64,000 nucleotides of DNA from Chondrosia reniformis (taxonomy: Eukaryota; Porifera; Demospongiae; Chondrillida; Chondrillidae), in assembly GCA_947172415.1 (NCBI GenBank), contig OX359194.1, positions 3,472,001 to 3,536,000 on the forward strand. Direction: 5' to 3'. Below the pieces are notes generated by a model. That model was given only the letters and a program-made list of their open reading frames with translations. It had not been told where the DNA came from and searched no databases. Positions 35,255 through 47,000 of the stretch are shown here, piece after piece. Each line of letters begins with the position of its first letter. The stretch's first letter is position 1. The position numbers were made by a program, and so were the translations under genes.

Positions 35255-35385
35255 ACGATCACCTAATCATGGATCGCCAGAGCCAACTGGAACTCCTAAT
35301 CGTGGATCGCTAAAGTCAACTGAGACTCCTAATCGTCAGTCAACTGGGACTACTAATCATGGATCACCAGAGTCAACTGGGACCT
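35255..35385 (+). repeat. Minisatellite, about 33-bp unit
   Basis: About four imperfect copies of CCTAATCATGGATCGCCAGA + GTCAACTGGGACT. It is open in one frame (NHGSPE.TGTP-type repeats), which may be part of the preceding gene fragment. Confidence 0.7.
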
Positions 35386-36861
35386 ATCTTCATGTCCTTA
35401 CAGTGACGTTCCCTGTTAATGGCAGATATCTGTAGAAAACCCTGATTTGGCACCTCTGGGGAGACAGACAGTACATGCAGGAAGATTTGAAGATGTTGAC
35501 TCAGGCATTCAACTCTTTTGAATTATGGATCAGGAAAGAGGTTGCCACGATCAACAATTATGGAGGGGCAAGTTGTACATGTTGCTAGATTGCGCAGCAT
35601 TCAGTAGGCTAACCTGATCGATCAGTTCTTGCACACTACTCAGATAGAGATGGCAGGACCTCAGTCACAGCCAGCAGCTAAAGACCACTTTGTTCAGGTA
35701 TACGTTATTATTCTTTACCTTATAATTTTGATGTCGTAAATTATCTTGGCGATCTCCACAAGTTGTCAGACGAAAATGTATCCAAACCAGAGCGGCTTGC
35801 ACAGACTTGCGCCGTATTAATAAGTTAATAGTGAGTTCTATACCTCAAAAGTACCCCCAACGTTTACTCTCGCAAGCCAAATTTTGGGGATACTTTACTG
35901 TTCTGTAAGTACCTTTTGTAACTACTGGTACCAAAAATTTGCTACGGTTACTTTCAAACTCATACTGGTAGTGCCAACTACCCACGTCAAAATAATTTCC
36001 GTGCCTACCGTATATATATATATGGTTGTCATTATGCATGTGCCCTGCTTTCAAGCGAGGCTCTTGCATTCTAATGTATGCCCTAGTTAAGATGCCAAAT
36101 GTGATTCACATATAGCCTCTCTACGATCAGCCTGCTTACACAGTTGCCCTCTGACAATCCTATGTCTATGTACATGTAAACATCAACTATATACAACAGG
36201 TCTCATTACACACCTGTTGTAGACACATATATGTATGTATATACATGATGGTGATGCATGAGAAATTGTATATCAGGAATCATTTGTCTCTTAAGTGCTA
36301 GTCTGTATAATCAAAATCACACAGTCACTATAATCATATTATACCTAATCCGTGTAGATATAAGGATCATTTTTGTAATTAAACCATTTGTAAACAATGA
36401 GTGCCACCAACGAACCGACGAAACAAGATGTAAGTCACTTCTATATTTTAAATAGATGTGAAACGTCTATAGAATATTAGGAATTTCGTTTGAATGATTC
36501 ACAAAAACTATTTAACCCTTTAGATCTCCGTTTATGGCATAAAATTTTAATAAATGTCCAAAATTATCATTTTTTTCCTTTATAGTTCATGAATTTAGAA
36601 ATTTGGCAAAATGGCAAATTGACCAGTTTGGAACCCAACATTATAGTAGATGACACTCCCAGTCTACCACCGCCCCCACGGTCAACACAAGTATAGATCC
36701 TTAGCAAATGACATCAAGAGAAGTACACGTGAAACCTTCCGCCATGTTGGTGAACCAAACTCCTAAGTAATATATGTACGCGTGCTTCAAATTTCACGAT
36801 TCATGGCATTATGGCTACAGGAACAGCAGAAGAAGGGGTTATTTGATACTCGAGCACTATT
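35386..36861. other. No gene seen
   Basis: AT-rich. TTAACCCTTTAGATC at about 36522 has the look of a piggyBac-type terminus but no opposite end was located. No coding exon was recognised. Confidence 0.45.
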
Positions 36862-37410
36862 GTGGATACATTGTCCAAACAAAGGTATCCAGATAAGCTC
36901 GAACTTGTGAATGCAAGAGATCCTTACGAAATACCCAAGAAAGACTGGAACGACAACATCAACATGTGGCCAGGGATCACATACCTACATGTGTGTCTGT
37001 ATCCAATACTCAATCCCCAGCCCATATACAAAGGAACACATGCTGAACTACAAGACCTTAGACAGCTTCAAGAATTTCCACAATGGATGGCTCAGGGAGG
37101 TGCTTGTATCATGCCACTGCAATGCATTTCACGGGTTAACCACTCTCAAAGATTGAAGGAGAAGCCCCTCATCCCATGGATCATTGCTGAAACTGCTTGG
37201 AAAATACTGGCTGCACACTACAACTGCATGGCAGGACTGGGGAAGACGTGCTCCCACATTGCATCACTTCTTTGGGCTGTTGCTGCTGGAGTAAGCAGGA
37301 GAGAGTCACTAACTGTAACCCAAAAGAGTGTGTACTGGGGGCTGCCTCCAGCAATTAAAGCTGTACAGTATTCCCAAATTGCAGATATTGATTTTGTTGG
37401 GAAAGAGTAA
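36862..37410 (+). pseudogene. SWIM zinc-finger gene fragment (YqaJ-nuclease family type), frameshifted
   Basis: The frame starts MDTLSKQRYPDKLELVNARD, includes WNDNINMWPGITY, and after about 37115 HSQRLKEKPLIPWIIAE, CNCMAGLGKTCSHIASLLW and TVTQKSVYWGLPPAIKAVQ. C-x-C-x8-C-x-H is the SWIM zinc-finger pattern. The middle part fits better in the next frame (SPYTKEHMLNYKTLDSFKNF + HNGWLREVLV), so there are two compensating indels, near 37005 and 37115. I recall this layout from multi-copy sponge and cnidarian genes where the SWIM finger precedes a YqaJ-type recombinase/nuclease domain. No YqaJ part is seen downstream, so this is a 5' fragment. Confidence 0.6.
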
Positions 37411-37651
37411 AAGAGTACCTCTACAGCTAGAGACACTGCTTAAAATTGACAACCCAACCTAAAGGAAAGATCTGGACTGCTGTAAACTAGACAGGTTCTC
37501 CAGAAAGAGTAAGAGTAAAATGTAATGTCTGTGGACAAAACTGAACTACTTTATATAATTTGGGTGCTTCTTTTACATATAGTTAAAAATAAACATATTT
37601 CAAGGTACAATCTTGTCCAGTGTAATTACGTCTTCATTAATCATATAAGCG

Positions 37652-37950
37652 AGCCATTGAAACTGTTGGTACAGCAGCATGGCCAAGATGAAGGGATGGG
37701 GCGCAATCAACATTGTTCGTATCAAACAACTGACTAGGCTGACCTGCATTGTAGATGTTTAACATAATATAACCACTATTAATCAGATATGTCTCCTCCT
37801 CACCTTTGATGAAATACCAACTGAAAACACGGGTGTTTGTGTACTTCTCAAGGCTGATATTGGCTCGACTAATGCCAGCTAGCAAAGCATCTCGTCGCTT
37901 TTCGCTGAGTTCCCTGGTCTTCTTCCCTTGGTGGGATATAACTGACAGCA
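37652..37950 (-). pseudogene. THAP-like zinc-finger exon pair with a 60-bp intron
   Basis: Exon one (37950-37804) reads RELSEKRRDALLAGISRANI, then NTRVFSWYFIKG. The intron 37803-37744 (GTGAGG...GCAG, 60 bp) is removed in phase, and exon two continues QPSQLFDTNNVDCAPSLHLGH-like. The block RV.S.(H)FI.G followed by L.D..N.DWAPSL.LGH is that of a THAP-like DNA-binding domain in multi-copy sponge genes. Here the Cys and His of the RVCSxHF motif read Phe and Tyr, so zinc binding is lost. The first Cys pair and the rest of the gene are missing. This is a relic. Confidence 0.5.
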
Positions 37951-38454
37951 AGTGATAAAAACTGACGTCTGGACTTCAGCTCTAATTTTACTACAGCCAA
38001 CAACAGCGCATATCACCATATTTCTCTATCGCTGCTTGTGCCAAGTGGTTGACCAACATGATGGTTAGCAACCGTTGCTATGTTTTTGGAGACATAACAT
38101 TTCAAAATTTCAAAGGGTCTATTGCAAGCAAAACCCAGAAAAAAAGAAGATGGCGCATCCTCAAGCTCACCAAAATATCCAGTAAGGTTTTGATTCCTTT
38201 TTATTCGCCATAGTTAAATCTCATATACCAATTTCAACTTGAGAAAACAAGTATTTCGAGTTTAAAAACGTGTGGGGCTCCCGTCCCCCGAATTAACTCA
38301 AACTACTTGGCCGCATCGTTGGGCTTTAACACATTCTTAATCCTAACGATTGAGGATTCTTAAGTGTCCTGAATGTTACAAATAGTGACAGAAAAGCTTC
38401 ATTAACTAAAGCTTCATTAACTAAAACTTCCTGAACGCCGCCATTTGCAAACAC

Positions 38455-38745
38455 TATAACTACTGCATAGAGAGTAGTAGTTGATACAGATCATCCAATT
38501 GCAAGGTAGAACACATGGCCTACCAATTACCTTTTCACACCTTAGTATAGACTGAAGATGATGCATCTGCATGCCATATATCAACAAAGGTTTCAGGGGT
38601 CTCAGCTAATACCTACAGCAGATTTGATTGCCTTGTGAGGGAGCTAAGAATACCGACAGTTGGTTGCATGCATTCGCATAATCAACAGGGTTAGAGACCA
38701 TTTTGTAACTTCTACACAAGGACATAGAAGGCCAAGGCCTTTATA
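38455..38745 (-). repeat. Dispersed repeat family B, copy 3
   Basis: Very close to 13685-13995 (same orientation), with an internal deletion of about 20 bp. The minus-strand frame seen in copy 1 (KMVSNPVDYANACNQ) starts the same way here but is closed by a stop after SQGNQICCRY. It lies inside the block inserted into repeat C. Confidence 0.75.
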
Positions 38746-38762
38746 TACAGACAATCATAACC

Positions 38763-39162
38763 TTGAATTCTTCGTTATATCTCGATTATTTTGCAATTTT
38801 AATTAAACAAAATTTCGCCAGATGTTTGTCATAGACATGTACCATGATATATGTTGGTTACAAAGTGATCTGACCAACTGAAAATTTATCAATATAACAC
38901 CTGGTTTCAATATATATTTCCTATAGGTTTTCTATAGTCTTGTGGCATTTTTTGCAGACTTCGTCCTCAGTTTTCAACAAATGGAGGCCTGAATGAAAAA
39001 TCCCTTAATTTAAAATGAGTTTTATACCCGACTTTATATGATGATATGCCCATTCTGTTTCTAGGTCCTTTCTCGGAGCCATATAAATTATTTAATTATA
39101 TTATACTATTTATTTATATTATATATTTATATTACATTACCTTAGTATATTGTAACTTGTAC
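38763..39162 (-). repeat. Dispersed repeat family A, copy 2, inverted
   Basis: Reverse complement of about 12440-12840, aligned over some 400 bp with many substitutions and small indels. It includes the inverted form of ACTAAGGTAAT at the outer edge and of TATCAATTGGTCAGATCAC in the middle. Confidence 0.75.
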
Positions 39163-40170
39163 TTTACATACATATATATATATATATAAATCTGTAACAT
39201 GAAGCCGTACATAAATCGCGTTATGAAAATAATATAGGGGCTGCCTCTGGCCGCCCTAAAAATTACAAATAGATATACATATTAATCATATACCATATTA
39301 TCTCTAATATAAATCTGGGGCTTGCATTTTGACAAACCACTCTGAAACCAGGCTTATATACTCGGCTTGTATAACAGACTGGTCTTTCATTTTTTCAATC
39401 CTTAATTTCATATTGGTAAAGAAACTTTACTGTGGCAATTTCCACGTAAACTATGGTACCAGTCATTAAAAATGCGCATCTGTACCCTACCCATAACAAA
39501 AGCGAATGCAGCTCATACATACATATTAAAATCTGAAACAGGTTCAGTTATATACATATACATTAGTTCGTTAGCCCATTCAAGATAAGTCAATAGGATG
39601 CTTTTACTTCGTTGACAGCTGAATCATAGATTCGATACTTTGTTAAAGCTCGCTACTCGACTTGCTCTCACTACACTACTTTAATTGTGTCAAATACCTT
39701 TGCTTTAGCACCTGAACTATATATACATGTTTGAAAAGTAAGTCTCACACGCCCCCAACTTCCACATTAGTGACTAATGCTGTCTCTGAAGATTGGGTGT
39801 GATTTGTCTAGCTAGCTAGCCTGGGCCCTACTTATTCATTCATGCATGGGCGTACACAGAGTATGGTCTAGCAGAAAACATATGTATTCCACACCTTGTA
39901 ATCAATCTAGGAAGGGCTGGCTTTCAAGAGCATTTGATAAGTTTGAATACCATAAGTACTTTAATGATGTGTCAGTAGGCTTATATTGCGGACTGCACTT
40001 CTAATGCTTTGATAACTCGTAATTGGTAGGCTTCTATTGGAGACAGGCTTGTATTAAAAACCTGGCCTTATTTTAGAGATAATACAGTATTTGTAAAAAT
40101 GTTCTGTAGTTATTTCCCAGATAATACATTATTTCATACGGCCTAATATTGAAAGAATTCCCAACTGCAG

Positions 40171-40924
40171 AGTGATATGTGAGGATGGGGTGTCATGACA
40201 GGAGGAGAGTTCTGGCATCTTTGAGATGTGGATGTCTCCTTTTCAATAAGAAGTAGGCAGGAACAGGCAATCTAAAGTGCCTCGGGAGGACCGGGTCTGC
40301 ATGCAAGCAGGGAAACCTTGGAGAGATGAGGATCCCACCTATTTTTCAATCATTTGCCCTATATTTCATAATCTTAGGTGTAAGTTATTCTATGAATGTT
40401 CCAAAATCATCCCCCATTTCCATTCACTGACTATCCTATAAAAAACTACATTCATGTCATATCCTAACAAGCAAATTACTGATCTCATATATTTCATGTA
40501 TTCATACCATAAGTCGCTAAGAACATCCATTTTTATAAAGCACACACTGTTATAAATGGGGTCTTACTGTTATACCTGCCATGAGAGCCAAGCTCCCCAA
40601 AGGTGCTATAATACACCATGCAAAATGTATCCCAATGCCCCACATGGTGTACTGTTGCACCACTATTCATGCTGGGGGTGTTTGCACCAGGGTGACATTT
40701 TAATGACTTTCTGTTGTAATAAGCATCAACATATTTATATACAATATAACATTGTGAAATAAATGTGAATACACAGAATGATGAAAGTGAATTAATAATT
40801 GTTAAAACTTGGACAGGTTAGATATAAGTTTGCTAGTGGATGTGGGTATAGCTTGGTTGTCCTTAATACCCCACACAAAGTGCTGTATGCATGAAAATAT
40901 AAATTGGTGCAAGTGATGAGATAT
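40171..40924. other. No gene seen
   Basis: AT-rich DNA. It may hold the last exon of the neighbouring SAMD3-like gene (minus), which I could not place. Confidence 0.4.
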
Positions 40925-43285
40925 ATACCATGTCAAAGACATAGTGTGTTGCAATCAAGTCCACAATGGCATCTCGCATACTCTTTGAACTGAGAGTACT
41001 GTGCAGTGTCACTGCCTATTTTCCTGTTGTCAAAATGTAGCGTGCTGCCTGGGGATTGTTTTCCATCTCTTCCTCTAGGTTCATGTCACAGTCCTAAAAT
41101 AAAAAGACAAAGTATGGCATGTACCGTATTATATTAATGCTGTAGTGCATACACATATCTGTGTAACATACCTTAAAGCACTGAATAAATGTAGCCCCTA
41201 TTGATGGTCCTCGGGGAAATAGCATCTTCATCAATAGTTGAAGAACCAGTGCACAGCGCCAATCTATATACAGGCACAAGCATTCAAGATAAACAAAAGA
41301 ATCAATAATATTCATAATTACTTGTATCTGAGTTATTTCATATACAACATACCTGCAAATGCATGTATTTGTATATATGTACATGTATATATCACATATT
41401 TATTTGCCATTACCTGCAGGGAATGCAATAACATCAGAGTCGTCTGTTTGCAACTGTGAAAGGATAGCCTTAATTGCTGGCCTTGATGGTTCCTCATGTT
41501 TGGCAAATTTATTTAACTTGTCCTCCCATTCAGGCCATAAATCCATCAGGCCTGTGGTACACCCTTCAATGCCCAGCAGCTCACGGAACTCTCGTTGCAG
41601 CTATATACAATGTAATGAAGTGTTGTACACATGCACAAAATGAGACACACTATATTAGTACTTAAAGAATCAATGAATTATGTGCAGAATAACTTACCAC
41701 TTTAGTTCACCTCAGAGGGGGAAACTGCTCCAAAACATCAGCTACCAGTGGATGATCAATGGTAATCCACTGCAGCTGCCCCTTTGATTAGTTATGTCAT
41801 GAGACGTTTTATTTCAGCCTGATTACGATTTCTTTTGATTTTCTTGTATTCCTGCCTGAGCTCAATGATTGCTTGCATGTTCTCTTCTTCAGAGATATCA
41901 GATGGAGGGCTGGTACATGTGGGTGCAGTCTTGTGATGTTTTGACGGAGGTTGAGGCTGACTGTTTGTGGGTGATACTGGTTGTGCTCAAGTGCCTTCAG
42001 ATTGGTAGCGTCCAACGTTTTTGAAGGCATTTCACAGTGACTCCTTCCATGATCCCTATCAGTGTAAAATATGTGTATATATGTATGCTCTTGCACACAT
42101 GTGATACTTTGAGGCTGTATTGTTTACATCAGAGGTCATGATCTCTGATGTATACACAGCTAGTGAAATGAAACTGTATGTCTTTCCTGCACTTAATCTA
42201 AAACATTTGCATATGCTATAATTATATGCATGCATGTTTTATCTATACATACAGGCATTTATACAAATGCACTAACTCACATGACCACTCCCTAGTGTGT
42301 CCCTAAGCTTGGGATACTTCGTAACAAGCTTCTCAAAAATGGTACTGTATTGCTCAGAGGTCGGGTACTTGCTGTGCTGAAGCATCAATGTGCGAATCAT
42401 CTGCACAATTTCTTTCCGTGCACGTGCTGAGACAATCCCTGTGTTGATAGCTGTTTGTACACAAGCACTAAATACTTCACAATTGGGAATTTGGAAAGTG
42501 TGATGCCAATTTGGGTCAACTTGCCCAGGCTCATCAGCAGCACTCATGTTCTATAATGCAAGAAGAGCAACATTATGCATGCACATACCATACCCATACT
42601 GTGCAATGTGGTTGTATACAAATAAAAATGTACATAAAGGCAGATATCTAATCAGAGAGTGTGGCACTCTCATGTAGGGATTCATATATCATCCCCTCTG
42701 TACCCACAGATATATAAAATTACAATCAATGCATACCTCACAAGTGAATTACAATTCAGCTTAATTCATAAATTTATGCATCAGGCAACAAATGCTTGAT
42801 AAAAACAACTACCCTAACCTTTTTGTTTACAGACAGTGCTACATCAGAACAACCTGCAGCTGACCAAGGTTGCAATGTTGCAGATGTACACGTGACTGGG
42901 AAGAAAAGATCACCCATATCAGACTTGATAGGACCCTGCAAGTGCACCACACTGTGACTATAGCATATAGACTAGTTCTACATTGAATACAGCCACAGCA
43001 TAAATAAAGTAATTATAAAGCAACAATTAAAATGTAACAGCCAAACCACACAATACCCTTTTCATTTTGCCAGTAACTAACGCAACAATAAAGCAGCAGT
43101 GACATTAAGAATAAAACAGCAGTAACACTGAAACTAGTACCTGTTTCACTTTTTCTTGTAATTCAGATATGCTTAGTCGCACTCCTATTATGGGTACAAG
43201 CTCTCTAGGGTGATGTTCCTTCAACTTCAAGAAGGCAGCACCAGAGATTTGGTTGTCCTTAAAACTCTTTAGGACTTGTTTGTCA
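40925..43285 (-). pseudogene. SAMD3-like gene, broken
   Basis: Exons on the minus strand: about 43280-43141 (QVLKSFKDNQISGAAFLKLK + EHHPRELVPIIGVRLSI, a SAM domain half); 42935-42819 (IKSDMGDLFFPVTCTS); 42550-42281 (MSAADEPGQVDPNWHHTFQI..., KLVTKYPKLRDTLGSGH); from 42055 (GSWKESL, NAFKNVGRYQSE, EENMQAIIELRQEYKKIKRN); 41608-41434 (LQREFRELLGIEGCTTGLMD, WPEWEDKLNKFAKHEE); 41262-41171 (WRCALVLQLLMKML); and about 41093-40932 (EEEMENNPQAARYIL, SMRDAIVDLIATHYVFDM). The order matches SAMD3-like proteins that I recall as expanded in fish, cnidarians and sponges, of unknown function. TGA stops follow KESL and SEGT, a TAG follows ILTTGK, and a frame change lies near 41800. Most splice sites still look usable, so inactivation seems recent. 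Confidence 0.62.
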
Positions 43286-43290
43286 TTGTT

Positions 43291-44040
43291 TTTCCACGCA
43301 GGTAAAGGGCAAGCTTCTCAACAGAAAGAGAAGACACAGAACTACTATCTGCCATTGCAACTGTCAAAACTACAAGCTGTGCAGCTGCAAAAACAGAGTA
43401 TTGTGCTCATTGGACAAGCTATTCATGTTCAACAAAAATTATGTAACTTCCGAAAATGGTGGACTAGGTCAGGCATTGCTGATACCTGGCCTCTAGCTAT
43501 GTTGTTTGCAGCTCTTGCCGAATGAAGTGTTGAAGAGAAGGTGTACTCTGTCGTTTTGCATTTGCATATTTGGTGATTTGAGAGAGGGGAAGAGATTATA
43601 ATTTTAAAATGCCTGACAAATATTATGCCGCCCTTCCATCCCATCAACGACAGCGTCAGTGAAAAGAACTGTCCAGGTAGCTAAATTCACCCTTTGGCAG
43701 CGTCTTTGCTTGTTTTGCCTGGTGACAGTAGCGCAGCAGAAGGTCGCATAGCTAGCTAACAGGTATGGACTGTATTAGATTATATCATTGCATGCATACA
43801 TTTATATTGGCTATATTGTAGCTATGTTTTCAAAAAATAGTTTATATAAATGGGTTTCTCAGTGGCAGTGTCCTGTGCTCACTAGCTAAATCAACTCAGA
43901 CCATGTCTGCAACACATGCAATTAGCTATAGCTATATGTGGCCATTATAGGCAACCTTATGCTAGCTAGCTTGTTGTCTTAGCTACGCAGCTATACTTAG
44001 TATTACAAAATAATGCAATAAGTCCTCCTTTTTTCTGTAG
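43291..44040. other. No gene recognised
   Basis: Short open frames run on both strands around 43253-43647, but none shows a domain. The part from 43700 is probably promoter or leader of the next gene. Confidence 0.4.
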
Positions 44041-47000
44041 ATGGCTGAGCTAGTGTGTCTATTGTGCCCTCAGGAACGTACAGCTCATCTAGGTTTTTCT
44101 CTCCGGGAGTACTTGCAGCACATCAATTTGTTTCATGCCCATCAGTCTGGCTTCCAAGTTATATGTGGTATTGGTGTTGTGCAAGAACCTTCTGCAAGTT
44201 TAGAACATTTGAAAACCACATTTCTTCTTACCACCGAGGCGAATTACATTCCACCAATCAAGTTAGTGAAACCAGCTCCCCAACATTTTCTGTGAATGGG
44301 GACGAAAGCAGTGAAGCCAGTAGCAGAAGTGAAAGCAGTGGTAGCCTTGAACTCAGACATGCAAAGGAAATTCCTCAATCAGTTATCCTGCAAAGATCAT
44401 CTGCCATGTTTCTCCTCCATATGAAAGAGGGCCACAAGTTAACACAAGCAGCTCTGCTTGGCATTCTTGAAGGAGTTACCAGTTTTTGCCAACAGCGTCT
44501 CAGTTCCATACGGAGAGCTGTTAACACAGTTCTTACCGATGCTGGAATCACTACCACATCCATCAGTGGCCTCGATAGTATATTTCACTCTGAAGGGCCA
44601 TTTGGGCAACCGTTTGATGGCCTTGGACCTAAAATTCATCAAGGCACATTTTCCTTTTGTGGTACATTGTGTTTGTGAATTGATTGACTGTATACATATA
44701 GCACATATTTTGTTCAATCAGATGCTCACATTCTTCTGTATCGACACAGGAACCAATTCGCATTGTGCTGGGGGAGCGACGCAATTGGATTGGAAGTGGA
44801 GCAAAACACGTTCTATGATAGAAGAACAAACTATGATGTATGTGCCAATCTTGCACACTTTGCAAGTATTGCTCAAAAACGAAACTGTAGCTGCTGAGGT
44901 ATGTTTTACAACAATATTTACCTGTCATGAATGTGCATTCGTCCAAGCATGCATGCATGCATTAGTTCTATTTCTGTATGCCCTATATAATCATGGCATC
45001 ATGACACTTAATGCATGTATTATTCCTACTTCATGTAGATTGAGAATGGGCACAAGTCAGAGACATATTACCTACAGGATTTTTGTGATGGGAAAGCATT
45101 TGCTTCACATCCACTCTTTACACTCCATCATTATGCGCTACAACTTCTTTTCTATTATGATGAGTTGGAAGTTTGTAATCCACTAGGCTCAAAAGCAAAA
45201 GTGCACAAGCTGGTAGGTGAACAAGAAGTTGTGCCTTGTTTCCAACTATATCTGATATTTCTTGTATATAATTAATCCATTCGTTATATACCAGGGATCT
45301 TCTACTTCACACTTGGTAACATCCATCCCAAGTTTCGCTCAAAGCTGTCTGCAATTTAGCTCATTGCTATTGTAGAAGCTCCAGTGTTAGCATTCTATGG
45401 TATGGACGCTGTGTTGAGGCCAATTGTGGATGATGTCAAGAAGCTAGTAAGTCTTCTAAGATCAAAATAATTCCAGTTGCAAAGTTTACTTTTATGGCTG
45501 TTCATGTTTACTGTTTATTATGTCACCTTTTGCATGAGGAATATCCTATTTTATAGGAGGTAGGACATGCATTTGGGGTGAACAGCACACTGACGATTTT
45601 TATTGCACTGTTGCTGCAGTTTCTGCTGACAATCTGGGAAGCCTTGCTCTAGGGGGCTTTAAAGAAAGCTGTTCAGCAAAGCGTTTCTGTAGACATTGTA
45701 TGACAACCCAAGAGGATTCAAAGATAATGGTGTGTAAATGCCATAAATATGCCCTCACAACTATTTATGCACATATATATAGCTACTGCCATGTTCATCC
45801 AGTAGCTCTGAGTTTTCTAGCTTCTGCATATACCCTTAAACACTTGCTTTTGATGTTGCTTTTTATCCAGTTTCTTGAACATCAGTTCATACTTTGTGAT
45901 AAAGATATGCACTTTGAACATCTTGCCAAAATTGACAGTTGTGAGGGAGGTCGTGCAGCATCTACTCTTAATGGCATCAACCATAACTCCATTCTTAATG
46001 AGCTGGCATACTTCCATGTATGCAGTGGAGCACTCCTTCCTGATGTCATGCACGACATCTTGGAAGGGGCTCTTCAGTATGAAATGAAGCTAATGCTCAA
46101 AGTATTTCTTTCTGAGGAGAAGTATCTTACCCTTTCGGAGCTAAATAATCAACTTCAGTCCTTTGAGCTAGGCTACATGGAGTGTAAAGATCGTCCATCT
46201 CCTATCAGTGAGGCCCATTTTCAGGCATCCTCGGGGGCATCAACTAACACGTTAAAACAATCAGGTACTATTTTAACAATTTTTGTTTATCTCATAGATT
46301 AAACACTGCCTTTAGTAAAGAGGTTTGTCACCTTATCTAAATAAGTGTGTATATGCAGCTGTTCTAATACTTATACATGTACATAGCTGCTCAGATGTGG
46401 CTGTTTGGGCGCATTTTGCCAATGATGATGGGGCACAAGATCCCAACAGATGATGACTACTGGCTAAATCTTCTCAAGATGATGGAGATTACTGATCTGC
46501 TTTTCTGTCCAATGCTGGAGGAAGATGATGCTGCCTACTTGCAAGCCCTCATCAGTAATCATCACCAGGAGTTCTGCCAACTGTACCTTAATGAAAGTGT
46601 CATCCCAAAGATGCATTTCATGGTGCATATGCCTCGTTTGATGATCCAGTACATTATATTTCATTCCTCTCATGATGTTTTTCTTAAATGTGCAGAAAAT
46701 AATTTGCTATGAATTTGTACTTTATAATTTTCATGACTTTATAGGTATGGCCTACTTCTCCAACATTGGACAATGAGATATGAAGCAAGGCATTCGTATT
46801 TCAAGAAACTTGCTGAGTCAATGGGCAATTACATCAAATTGTCATTCAGTCTGGCCATGCTGCACCAACTCTTACAGTGCTACAACAGCACAAATGATGC
46901 AGACATGGGAGCTGGACTCACAGTTGGACCAGGTACAGAAGTGCGTGTTTAGCTAGCAATACAATGCTTGAATGCAGTTGTAATGTTGCATGTAGCTAGC

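Larger units (their letters stand above)
38090..40170 (+). repeat. Dispersed repeat family C, copy 1, split by an insertion
   Basis: 38100-38246 and 39240-40170 together match 54365-55280. The left part shares CCCAGAAA...AAGAAGATGGCG and the right part shares TATTATCTCTAATATAAATC and TAGTATTCTAAAAATGTTCTG-like landmarks. About 990 bp (38247-39240) absent from the other copy sit between them and contain one B copy and an inverted A copy. A third, shorter copy of the right part is at 55530-55930. Confidence 0.7.

Noticed and set aside
41359..41643. Plus-strand frame MHVFVYMYMYISHIYLPLPAG
   Set aside because: Antisense to the SAMD3-like exon at 41434-41608; low-complexity start and no domain.
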